From positions 1-7,731 of the forward strand of contig JAGQQZ010000181.1 of NCBI GenBank assembly GCA_020425915.1: DNA of 7,731 nucleotides. The letters are read 5' to 3'. The translations under genes were made by a program, and so were the position numbers. The stretch comes from Planctomycetota bacterium. GTDB taxonomy: Bacteria; Planctomycetota; UBA1135; UBA2386. Below, one piece after another: positions 1 to 6,574 of the stretch. Under the pieces are notes generated by a model. It saw only the letters and a list, made by a program, of their open reading frames with translations, did not search any database and had not been told where the DNA came from. Position 1 is the first letter of the stretch; each line of letters starts with the position of its first letter.

Positions 1-74
1 AGGGAAACCCCTCGTTCCGCTTCGACGACCCGAGCCGAGAGAGCTCACCGATCTCCCCCGAATCCGGCCTCGCG
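1..74. other. Left-edge stretch downstream of lhgO, no assignable gene
   Basis: On the minus strand a GTG at 46-48 follows a purine-rich GGGGGAGA, which could be the start of a further gene after lhgO. Only 16 codons remain in the window and they look low in complexity (MSSLGSGRRSG). Another minus frame here reads RPDSGEIGELSRLGSSKRNE, and a plus frame is also open. The sequence is too short to choose. Confidence 0.2.
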
Positions 75-1346
75 CTACGCGCTCTCCTGCCGCTTCCCGT
101 CCCGAGCCGCGCTTCCAACGTGGCGCGACATCCGCTTCCGCATCAGCCCCGCGATCTCTTCCCCGATCGCCAACGACGCCGTCGCCGCCGGCGATGGCGC
201 GTTCACGACGTGCACGATCCGATCGGTCTCGACCAGCGCGAAGTCGTCGATCAGGCTCCCGTTCCGGTCCAGCGCCTGCGCGCGCACACCGGCCCCGCCG
301 CGTCGCAGGTCCTCGCTCCGGACCTCGGGCACGAGCTTCTGCAACGCGCGCGTGAACGCCGGCTTGTGGAACGAGCGGTAGATCTCCGCCAGCCCGGTCT
401 TCAGGTAGCGACGCGCGAGGCGCCAGAACCCCGAGTAGCCGAGCGAGTCGAGCGCGTCGCGCGGCGAGAACGAGAACCGACCGTAGCCTTCGCGGCGCAA
501 CGCGAGCACGGCGTTCGGGCCGGCTTCGACACCGCCGCCGATCCGCCGCGTGAAGTGCACGCCGAGGAACGGGAAGCGCGGGTCGGGAACCGGATAGATC
601 ATGCCGTGGACGAGCTCGGCGCGTTCGGGCACGACTTCGTAGTACTCACCGCGGAACGGCACGATCTTGGTACGGAGGTCGGGCGTCGTCTGGCGCGCGA
701 CCCGATCCGACTGCAGGCCACAGCAGGTCACGGCCGTTGCCGACTGGATCGTGGTTCCGTCCTCGGTCTCGAGGATCACGCCGTGCGGCGCCTCCCGCAT
801 CGAACGGACGCGAGCCCCGAATCGGATCTCGCCGCCGCCCTCGACGACGAGGTCGCGCAACCGTTCGGCGACGACGCGGTAGTCGACGATCGCCGCGTCC
901 GGCACGTGGAGCGCCTCGAGTCCGGTCGCGTGCGGCTCGACGTCGCGAAGCCCGTCGGGCCCGATCCGCGTGAGCTGCACGCCGTTCGCCCGACCACGGC
1001 GCTCGAGTTCGTCGAGGCGTTCGATCTCGGCCGGATCGGTCGCGACGACGACCTTGCCGCAGCGCTCGTGTGGGATGTCGTGCGCGCGACAGAACGCGAA
1101 CATCTCCTTCGAGCCGCGCACGCAGGTCTCCGCCTTGCGCGAGCCCGGCTTGTAGTAGAGCCCGCTGTGGATCACGCCGCTGTTGTGCCCGGTCTGGTGG
1201 GCGGCGACACGGGGCTCCTTCTCGACCAGGACGACTTCCGTGCCCGGCCGTTGCGAGAGCAGTTGATAGGTCGTCGCGAGTCCGACGATGCCGCCGCCGA
1301 CGATCGTGACCTCGCAGGTGCGGTGGGGCTCGGATGACGACTTCAC
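75..1346 (-). CDS. lhgO: L-2-hydroxyglutarate oxidase/dehydrogenase (FAD-dependent, DAO superfamily)
   Basis: FAD enzyme that oxidises L-2-hydroxyglutarate to 2-oxoglutarate and, in characterised bacterial relatives, passes electrons to the membrane quinone pool. From the GTG at 1346 the protein has 423 residues, close to the roughly 400 usual for the family. Seen: the dinucleotide-binding loop GGGIVGLAT (residues 17-25), the acidic residue ending the second strand (E42 in LVEKE), and the family signature QTGHNSGVIHSGLYY (51-65). Further on are PFRGEYYEV, a YPVPDPRFPFLGVHFTR block and, near the C-terminus, GAGVRAQALDRNGSLIDDF and NAPSPAATASLAIGEEI. The frame stays open far upstream only because the DNA is GC-rich; GTG at 1346 is chosen because homology begins at CEVTIVGGG about ten residues later. 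No clear Shine-Dalgarno precedes it. The gene is divergent from the 1427 gene, and the csiD and gab genes that accompany lhgO in enterobacteria are not in the window. The call is secure; the electron acceptor is not visible from sequence. Confidence 0.95.
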   Translation of the reverse strand: MKSSSEPHRTCEVTIVGGGIVGLATTYQLLSQRPGTEVVLVEKEPRVAAHQTGHNSGVIHSGLYYKPGSRKAETCVRGSKEMFAFCRAHDIPHERCGKVVVATDPAEIERLDELERRGRANGVQLTRIGPDGLRDVEPHATGLEALHVPDAAIVDYRVVAERLRDLVVEGGGEIRFGARVRSMREAPHGVILETEDGTTIQSATAVTCCGLQSDRVARQTTPDLRTKIVPFRGEYYEVVPERAELVHGMIYPVPDPRFPFLGVHFTRRIGGGVEAGPNAVLALRREGYGRFSFSPRDALDSLGYSGFWRLARRYLKTGLAEIYRSFHKPAFTRALQKLVPEVRSEDLRRGGAGVRAQALDRNGSLIDDFALVETDRIVHVVNAPSPAATASLAIGEEIAGLMRKRMSRHVGSAARDGKRQESA

Positions 1347-1426
1347 GCTCGGGAGTCTATTCCGGTCCAGGCGAGAAGCCGAGCGACCGTCGGTCTCGCG
1401 CACGGACTTCTGGTAAACCTCACCGA
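1347..1426. promoter_or_regulatory. Divergent intergenic region between lhgO and the exported-protein gene
   Basis: These 80 bases separate two divergent starts (GTG at 1346 on minus, ATG at 1427 on plus), so promoters for both genes should lie here or just inside the neighbouring coding ends. I see no convincing -35/-10 pair in either direction and no Shine-Dalgarno in front of either start. The slightly AT-richer patch near 1408-1419 (ttctggtaaacc) is the only hint of a promoter element. The assignment rests on gene arrangement. Confidence 0.4.
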
Positions 1427-3040
1427 ATGTCGCGAGTTCGTCGTGGGCTGTGGCTGGGGAGCGTCTGTGCCTGCTCCGTGGCGGCCGCGTTGGGTGCACA
1501 GGAGGCCCGGATCTCGGTCGTGGATCTCGTCCGACCGATTCCGTCGGGTGAGTCGGCCCGAAACTGGATCCAAGCGTTGGACCCGTGGTCCTCGGTACGT
1601 GGCGAGGCACGGATGCTCGCACACTCGTGCATGTCGGCGTGGTTCGGCGATGCGGAGTTCGAGAGCGTCGTCGTCGCGCTGTCCGGAGTGTCGGACTTCG
1701 AACTCGAGGCGGGTGTGCTTCGCTGCGGGCCCGACGATGCGGCGTCGCTTCGCGCGGCGGTGGACTGGATCCGAGCCAGAGTGCCGCAACCGATCGAACT
1801 GGACGCGCATCTGGAGTTGGTTCGTGGGAACGAGACGGAGACGCTGCTGCGCACTCGGGGGGCCATCCGAGCCGGCAAGACGGAGATCGTCGGTGACCTG
1901 GAACGCTTCCATCAAGTCGCCGACTACGAGGTCGAAACGTCCGCCGTCGTCGTCGCGAATCCGATCGTCCGAGACGTGGCGGCGGGTGCGTCGATGGGGA
2001 TCCGAGCCAGATTCGCGCCCGCGCCGGGCTGGTTGGTGATGGACGTGTTCGTTCGGACGGCGGACGAACTCGAGCGGGACTCGGACACCCGCTTCTCGGC
2101 GTTCGATCTGGCCGCGCGTCACACGCGCGAATTCGGTATCTGCTTCCCGCTGCGCCACGGGCGCGCATCGTCGCACGAATGGTCGATCGGTTCGGGGACG
2201 ACGGTGAGGCTCACGTGTCGCGCGGATTGGACGGAGCCGCCACCGAGCGAGCACCCGACCGTCTCGGTTCGGTTCTTGGCGCTCGCCGTCGGCGATGGCT
2301 TTCGCCGCGGAACGGAATCCCCGCAATCGCCGGTCGAGACCTGGAACCATCCCTGGTTCGAGTATCCCGGCCGCGGCGAGGTCGAGTGGGACGGCACCGA
2401 GGGCTACGTGTACGAAGACCAGACCGACGAGTCCGGGATCGGCAAGCGGATCTGGCTCGGCGAGTCCGCGCACGCCGATGCCTCGGCGGCGCTCGTGTCG
2501 GCCCGCGCCGGGTTCGATCCGATCGAGTTGTGTGTTGCCGCCTACGACGTCGTGACCGATGGCGAGCCCGATGACGAGGATGCGCGCCGGATCGTCGTGA
2601 CGTCCGGCCGAGCGTTTGCAAACGCGTGGAGTCGCGTCGCCGATCGCGACGAGTTCGGCATCGTCAGCGACTGGGACGTCGAGGTCGGCGCGGATCACAT
2701 CATCGGAGATCCGCGGCGGGGCGTCGTCGAGAGCGGCCTCGAACTCGACTGCCGCTGCGCGGTGCCGTCGGGACGACCCGAGGTCATCGAGCTGAACGGG
2801 TCGATCACGAAGCTCGTCGGACTCGAGCCACGAGCCGTTGCACTCGATCCCACCGAGTCACGTCGCGAAGGCGACGAAGTGACCGTGTTCGTGCACGAGC
2901 CTCGGGTTCGGCGTATCCCGCTGAGCGCGAGTGTTCCCCTCGACGGGGAAGGCCGCGGCTCGTTCCGGCGCTCGGCGACCCGGATGTTCGGACCGGGCCG
3001 CGAGCTGCTCGTCGTGGTCCAGGCGCGCACCGTCGAGTGA
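1427..3040 (+). CDS. Exported protein of unknown function with two degenerate secretin-like units
   Basis: 537 residues from ATG at 1427. This start is preferred over an in-frame ATG at 1334, which would place 31 charged residues before the signal peptide and overlap lhgO. The N-terminus is a typical signal peptide: basic MSRVRR, a hydrophobic stretch to about residue 22, and likely cleavage near ALGA-QEA. The mature part seems built from two related units, about residues 103-265 and 351-537. Both have a PIEL strand (122-125, 365-368). Both then have a matching block: VADYEVETSAVVVANPIVRD (164-183) against VSDWDVEVGADHIIGDPRRG (413-432). Each block is followed by a glycine-containing turn and alternating strands (ASMGIRARFA and SGLELDCRCA). 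The second block recalls the secretin-domain pattern DVEVA..IADP..G.V..G..LD.RP. I infer a divergent secretin-like fold, not a working secretion pore. It converges with the downstream paralogue, leaving 19 bases between stops. No characterised homologue is recognised. Confidence 0.8.
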   Translation: MSRVRRGLWLGSVCACSVAAALGAQEARISVVDLVRPIPSGESARNWIQALDPWSSVRGEARMLAHSCMSAWFGDAEFESVVVALSGVSDFELEAGVLRCGPDDAASLRAAVDWIRARVPQPIELDAHLELVRGNETETLLRTRGAIRAGKTEIVGDLERFHQVADYEVETSAVVVANPIVRDVAAGASMGIRARFAPAPGWLVMDVFVRTADELERDSDTRFSAFDLAARHTREFGICFPLRHGRASSHEWSIGSGTTVRLTCRADWTEPPPSEHPTVSVRFLALAVGDGFRRGTESPQSPVETWNHPWFEYPGRGEVEWDGTEGYVYEDQTDESGIGKRIWLGESAHADASAALVSARAGFDPIELCVAAYDVVTDGEPDDEDARRIVVTSGRAFANAWSRVADRDEFGIVSDWDVEVGADHIIGDPRRGVVESGLELDCRCAVPSGRPEVIELNGSITKLVGLEPRAVALDPTESRREGDEVTVFVHEPRVRRIPLSASVPLDGEGRGSFRRSATRMFGPGRELLVVVQARTVE

Positions 3041-3052
3041 CGGGCGCGCCCG
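3041..3052. other. Short perfect palindrome between convergent stops
   Basis: cgggcgcgcccg is a perfect 12-base palindrome filling most of the 19-base gap between the convergent stops at 3040 and 3060. It could fold as a very short GC hairpin in either transcript. It is too small and lacks a T-run, so a terminator role is speculative. Confidence 0.2.
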
Positions 3053-3059
3053 GAGCGGA

Positions 3060-4676
3060 TCACGGACAGACCGGGATCCGGTAGCGGTTGGAGATCTCGG
3101 CGAGGCCGAGGACCGGACCGCCGACGGCCAGCGCGGCCGCCTGGACGTGGAACTGGACGCCGATCATGCCGGTCGTGTTCGGGACCGACAGGGTGCCCGT
3201 GCCGCTGCCCGAGCCACCGATCGAGAGTCCGAGCGTCAGAGACGGCGAAACCATCGTGCAGCCGACCGGGCCGAACGGCGGCACCAGGCCGAAGGAGTTC
3301 ACGTCGCTGAACGCGAGGTGCGTCGCGGCGGCCGCGTTCGGCAGCGCGCCCGAGACGTTGAGGTTCACGGTCGCGCCGGGCGACGCGGCATCGGTGACCG
3401 AGAGCGTCAGGCCACAGCCTTCGCCGAGGTCCTCGTTGGCGGCACCGGGGGCGACGTTCGGCACGTCCGACGCGACGACGACGCTGACACCGGCACCCGG
3501 GTTCAGGCGCGACGGGTCGCCGAAGATCTCGACGGTGCCGTCGGTCGGGCCTGCGTCGCAGTCGAACCAGAAGTTGTAGATCGTGTTCCAGCCCTGCGGC
3601 GGAGCGCCCGGGCCCGGATCGAACACGATGCAGTTGCCGATGTGCTCGCCGGTCCAGTTGTCGGAAGCGTCCCAACCGTTCAGGTTGACGTCCTTCGTGC
3701 CGATGTTGGTCACCGTCGCGGTCGAGCCGCACGGGACGACGAAGCGGACGTTGCCGGCGTGGTTGTCGCGGTTGTGAACCGCGTACTCGTAGCGCCAGGT
3801 TCCGTCACCGTTGTCGGCGACGTGGACGCCGACGTAGAAGCGACCGTCGTAGGTCGTGCCACCGACTTCGTTCGTCGCGCTCTCGACGCGGGCGCCGGTG
3901 TAGCGGTCCTCGAGGATGTTGCCGTGCAGCTGCGCGCTGATCGCACTCGCGGATCCGACCGAGAGGCTGATCTGCTTGCTGGCCATGTTGTTCTCGCGGT
4001 TGGCCTCGGGCTCCCACTTGTGCATGTAGTAGGCCATCGCGTAGTAGGTCGCGCCCGCGGTCCCGATCTTGTTGTTCAGGATCCGGCAGCGGAACTGGCG
4101 TTGGTTGTTCGGGTTGATCGCCGACGAGGCCCCGTCCGGTGACGTCTGCGGGTAGCCGGTGTCGACGTGGCTGCCGAAGAACGTGAACTCACCGGTCCAG
4201 GAGTTCCACTCGGTCAGCGGGCCGAGGTCGTTGCGGCTCCAGTTCAGCGTCGAGCCGTAGGTGTCGGAGCAGTTCAGGCCGAGTCGGTTGAACGCGGCAC
4301 CGCCGCAGCCACCGCCACACCCGTTGCTGTTCGTCGAGCCGAACGAGTGCTTGCCGTAGCTGTAGTCGTTGATCTGCTCGAACCGGTTGTTGGACAGCCG
4401 GCAGTACATCTGGCAGATCAGCGGGTGGTTGGTCGCCGGGTTGGCTTCCCAGGTGCCCTCGACGCTGCCGGGGTTGCATGCCGTCGTCGTCATCGAGACG
4501 ACGGTCTGGTTGCTCTCGGCGAGGGCCGTCAGCCCGCCCATGTTGGCCTCGATGTCGAGGCCGGTGACGAACTGGGTCAGGTGGTTCGCCGGCGTGGCCG
4601 GCGGCGGATGGGACACGTTCTGCGCCACGGAGACAGAGACGAGTGCGGCCGCAGCCAGCGGGATGGAGAAACGCAT
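3060..4676 (-). CDS. Secreted cysteine-rich protein, tandem paralogue A (13 Cys), unknown function
   Basis: 538 residues from ATG at 4676. This start begins a clean signal peptide (MRFSIPLAAAALVSVSVA, then QN), whereas the upstream in-frame extension runs through a hairpin and polar sequence. Residues about 20-410 form the main domain, with conserved-looking blocks TTACNPGSVEG (64-74), NHPLICQMYCRL, NRFEQI, YGKHSF, LGLNCSDTYG (132-141), LGPLTEWN (151-158), DGTWRYEYAVHN and WNTIYNFWFDCD. I associate this block order (TxCN..NHP..Q..YR....RFEQI..KH.F..CSD.Y..LGP..E) with an uncharacterised family of planctomycete exported proteins, from memory. A separate C-terminal domain (about 415-538) begins at EDLGEGCGL and ends in IPVCP; it resembles a recurrent end domain of such proteins that may aid sorting or attachment, by inference. 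It has 13 cysteines, two of them (C88, C197) absent from paralogue B. No catalytic motif is recognised, so a structural or surface role is as likely as an enzymatic one. Confidence 0.82.
   Translation of the reverse strand: MRFSIPLAAAALVSVSVAQNVSHPPPATPANHLTQFVTGLDIEANMGGLTALAESNQTVVSMTTTACNPGSVEGTWEANPATNHPLICQMYCRLSNNRFEQINDYSYGKHSFGSTNSNGCGGGCGGAAFNRLGLNCSDTYGSTLNWSRNDLGPLTEWNSWTGEFTFFGSHVDTGYPQTSPDGASSAINPNNQRQFRCRILNNKIGTAGATYYAMAYYMHKWEPEANRENNMASKQISLSVGSASAISAQLHGNILEDRYTGARVESATNEVGGTTYDGRFYVGVHVADNGDGTWRYEYAVHNRDNHAGNVRFVVPCGSTATVTNIGTKDVNLNGWDASDNWTGEHIGNCIVFDPGPGAPPQGWNTIYNFWFDCDAGPTDGTVEIFGDPSRLNPGAGVSVVVASDVPNVAPGAANEDLGEGCGLTLSVTDAASPGATVNLNVSGALPNAAAATHLAFSDVNSFGLVPPFGPVGCTMVSPSLTLGLSIGGSGSGTGTLSVPNTTGMIGVQFHVQAAALAVGGPVLGLAEISNRYRIPVCP
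3559..3599 (-). repeat. 41-base exact repeat, copy in paralogue A
   Basis: These 41 bases are identical to 5304-5344 in paralogue B and are flanked by mismatches on both sides (3558 g vs 5303 a; 3600 c vs 5345 g). They encode the PQGWNTIYNFWFDCD segment. This is internal to a gene duplication and not a mobile repeat. Confidence 0.9.
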
Positions 4677-4755
4677 AGCGATCGTTACGTGTGGGGGGAG
4701 AGAGGGGGGCCGGCAGGAACTGGGGAAGAAGGATCCTACTGCTTTCGTGGATCCT

Positions 4756-4782
4756 CCGGCAGACCGCAGCGCGGCCTGCCGG
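4756..4782 (-). terminator. Strong hairpin after paralogue B, probable terminator without a U-run
   Basis: On the plus strand the arms are ccggcagaccgc (4756-4767) and gcggcctgccgg (4771-4782) around a 3-base loop. In the minus-strand RNA all 12 positions can pair, with one G-U. It lies 31 bases past the stop of the 4814-6433 gene and about 80 bases before the start of the next gene, the position expected for a terminator or 3'-end stabiliser. No T-tract follows, so it is not a canonical intrinsic terminator. Confidence 0.5.
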
Positions 4783-4813
4783 TAACCGTCTTGTCGCAAC
4801 CGTTCGAGGTCGC

Positions 4814-6433
4814 CTACGGGCAGACCGGAACGCGAATGCGGTTCGACAGTTCGGCCACGCCGAGGACCGGTCCGCCGACGAGCAGCGCCGCGCCTTGGAC
4901 GTGGAACTGCACGCCGATCAGGCCGTTGTCGTTCGGGATGTTGAACGTCGTCGATGCGCTGCCACCGCCGTCCAGCGGGAACAGCAGCACGAAGTCCGGC
5001 GTGAGGATCGTGCAGGTCGTCGGGCCGAACGGCGGGAACAGCGCGAACGAGTTGTCGTACGCCGCGATGTGCGCGGCGGCCGAAGCGCCGGGGGCGCCGT
5101 TCGACACGTTGATGCCGACCGCGGCACCGGGCGACGCGATGTCGGTGATGCTCAGGTCGAGGCCACAGCCTTCGCCGAGGTCTTCGTTGGCCGGCGCCAC
5201 GTTCGGCACGTCGGACGCGACGACGACGCTCGGGTTCGCGCCCGGGTTCAGGCGGGAGATGTCGCCGAAGATCTCGACCGAGCCGTTCGTCGGCGCCGCG
5301 TCACAGTCGAACCAGAAGTTGTAGATCGTGTTCCAGCCCTGCGGGCGAGCGTTCGGACCCGGGTCGAAGATGATGCAGTTGCCAGCGTGCGTGCCGGTCC
5401 AGTCGTTGGTCGCCGCGAACGGATCGCTGTCCAGATCGACGTCCTTGGTGCCGATGTTCGTGACCGTGGCCGTCGTGCTGCACGGCACGACGAAGCGGAC
5501 GTTGCCGGCGTGGTTGTCACGGTTGTGGACCGCGTACTCGTAGTGCCAAGTACCGTCGCCGTTGTTCGAGACGTGGACACCGACGTAGAAGCGACCGTCG
5601 TAGGCCGTGCCGCCGACCTCGTTGGCCGAGCTCTCGACGCGGGCGCCGGTGTAGCGATCCTCCATGACGTTGCCGTAGAGCTGGCTCCCGATCGAGCCCG
5701 CTCCGGTGGTCGACAGGCTGATCTGCTTGTTGACCATGTTGTTCTCGCGGTTGCCTTCTGGCTCCCACTTGTGCAGGTAGTAGCCCATCGCGAAGTAGGT
5801 CGCGCCCGCCGTCCCGATCTTGCTGTGCGGGATGCGCTGGCGGAACTGCATGCTGTTCGCCGGGTTGATCGACGAGGGCGAGCCGTTCGGCGTCGTCTCC
5901 GGGTAGCCGGTGTCGATGTGGGATCCGAAGAACGTGAACTCGCCGGTCCAGGAGTTCCACTCGGTCAGCGGACCGAGGTCACCGCGGTTCCAGTTGAGCC
6001 CCGACCCGTACGTGTCCGAGCAGTTGAGGCCGAGCCGATTGAACGCCGCGCCTTGGCATCCCACACGGTAGCCGCAGCCGTTGCTGTTGGTCGAGCCGAA
6101 CGAGTGCTTGCCGTAGCCGTAGTTGCTGATCTGCTCGAACCGGTTCTCGTAGAGCCGGCAGTACATCTGGTTGATCAGCGGGTGGTTGACCGACGGGTTC
6201 GACTCCCACTCGCCCTCGACGCTGCCCGGGTTGCAGGCGGTCGTCGACATCGAGATCGCGGTCTCGCTGCCCAGCGAGGTTCCGGAGAAGCCACCCATGT
6301 TGCCCTCGATGTCGAGGCCGGTGACGAACAGGGACAGGTGGTTGGCCGGCGTGGCCGGCGGCGGGTGGGAGATGTTCTGCGCAGCTACGAAGGGAGCGAC
6401 GCTGACCATGGCCAGCGAGAGGAGGATTCGCAT
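4814..6433 (-). CDS. Secreted cysteine-rich protein, tandem paralogue B (11 Cys), unknown function
   Basis: 539 residues from ATG at 6433, with a signal peptide (MRILLSLAMVSVAPFVAA, then QN) cut at the same place as in paralogue A. By hand count about 74 of 100 residues match A across positions 21-120. Matching stays high to about residue 420 (blocks TTACNPGSVEG, YCRL, NRFEQI, KHSFGSTNSNGC, LNCSDTYG, LGPLTEWNSWTGEFTFFGSH, YEYAVHNRDNHAGNVRFVVP) and is clearly lower in the C-terminal domain, which starts at EDLGEGCGL and ends VPVCP. The 11 cysteines (67, 92, 120, 126, 138, 318, 353, 377, 423, 474, 538) all have partners in A. N88 and Q199 replace the two extra cysteines of A. A 1-residue indel near 336 and a 2-residue insertion near 121-126 (CGYRVGC against CGGGC) separate the copies. 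Expression is probably independent of A, given the 137-base gap with a hairpin. No function is recognised. Confidence 0.82.
   Translation of the reverse strand: MRILLSLAMVSVAPFVAAQNISHPPPATPANHLSLFVTGLDIEGNMGGFSGTSLGSETAISMSTTACNPGSVEGEWESNPSVNHPLINQMYCRLYENRFEQISNYGYGKHSFGSTNSNGCGYRVGCQGAAFNRLGLNCSDTYGSGLNWNRGDLGPLTEWNSWTGEFTFFGSHIDTGYPETTPNGSPSSINPANSMQFRQRIPHSKIGTAGATYFAMGYYLHKWEPEGNRENNMVNKQISLSTTGAGSIGSQLYGNVMEDRYTGARVESSANEVGGTAYDGRFYVGVHVSNNGDGTWHYEYAVHNRDNHAGNVRFVVPCSTTATVTNIGTKDVDLDSDPFAATNDWTGTHAGNCIIFDPGPNARPQGWNTIYNFWFDCDAAPTNGSVEIFGDISRLNPGANPSVVVASDVPNVAPANEDLGEGCGLDLSITDIASPGAAVGINVSNGAPGASAAAHIAAYDNSFALFPPFGPTTCTILTPDFVLLFPLDGGGSASTTFNIPNDNGLIGVQFHVQGAALLVGGPVLGVAELSNRIRVPVCP
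5304..5344 (-). repeat. 41-base exact repeat, copy in paralogue B
   Basis: Identical to 3559-3599 in paralogue A. A second exact match of 32 bases links 5487-5518 with 3736-3767. Both lie in the most conserved part of the duplicated genes. Confidence 0.9.
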
Positions 6434-6464
6434 GTGGTGGGAAGGATGGTGGGTTGCAAGCGAA

Positions 6465-6478
6465 GGGCGCCAGCGCCC
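6465..6478 (-). promoter_or_regulatory. Hairpin-capable site in the 5' leader of paralogue B
   Basis: gggcgc and gcgccc (6465-6470, 6473-6478) form an inverted repeat about 32 bases upstream of the paralogue B start. In RNA it would give a 5-6 base-pair GC stem. The rest of the leader between it and ATG is C-rich with no Shine-Dalgarno. Its effect on translation or transcription is unknown. No convincing promoter hexamers are visible in 6434-6550. Confidence 0.25.
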
Positions 6479-6550
6479 GGGCAGGGCTGACGAATCTACC
6501 TCGTCGACGCCCCAAGTAACGGGATCAGCGGGTCGCGTCGTGGATCCGAT

Positions 6551-6569
6551 CGGAGAATGCGCTTCTCCG
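6551..6569 (-). terminator. Hairpin directly after the peroxidase stop
   Basis: A perfect 7-base stem, cggagaa (6551-6557) and ttctccg (6563-6569), around tgcgc. It begins 5 bases past the TAA of the peroxidase gene. In the minus-strand transcript the T-rich bases precede rather than follow the stem, so it is a terminator-like structure without the classical U-run. Confidence 0.5.
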
Positions 6570-6574
6570 TAAAA

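Noticed and set aside
120..1337. Long plus-strand open frame (405 codons) opposite lhgO
   Set aside because: It is antisense to a clearly recognised enzyme and its product is Arg/Asp/Val/His-rich low-complexity sequence typical of GC-rich antisense frames.
1347..2168. N-terminal extension of the lhgO frame to 2168
   Set aside because: The added residues are Arg/Pro/Ser-rich shadow sequence antisense to the 1427 gene; family homology starts only at about 1316.
1343..2698. Minus-strand open frame of 451 codons opposite the exported-protein gene
   Set aside because: Its composition is Arg/Asp/His-rich, whereas the plus-strand frame has a signal peptide and internal repeat structure.
2931..4142. 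Plus-strand open frame of 403 codons, and the similar 4167-5324 and 4691-6490 frames
   Set aside because: They are antisense to the two secreted paralogues, and their products resemble each other only because the paralogues do. They have no recognisable domains and are rich in Arg, Val and Asp.
4730..4755. Repeated ggatcct motifs between the paralogues
   Set aside because: Two 6-8 base palindromic copies 18 bases apart could be an operator, but ggatcc-like sequence recurs elsewhere in the window and nothing else supports a binding site.
4677..4799. Upstream extension of paralogue A to 4799
   Set aside because: It would put 41 polar residues before a clean signal peptide and run through the hairpin at 4756-4782.
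6489..6533. Possible promoter for paralogue B (TTACTT and TAGATT on the minus strand, 15 bases apart)
   Set aside because: The spacing is too short and the -35 match is poor; in GC-rich DNA this is within chance.
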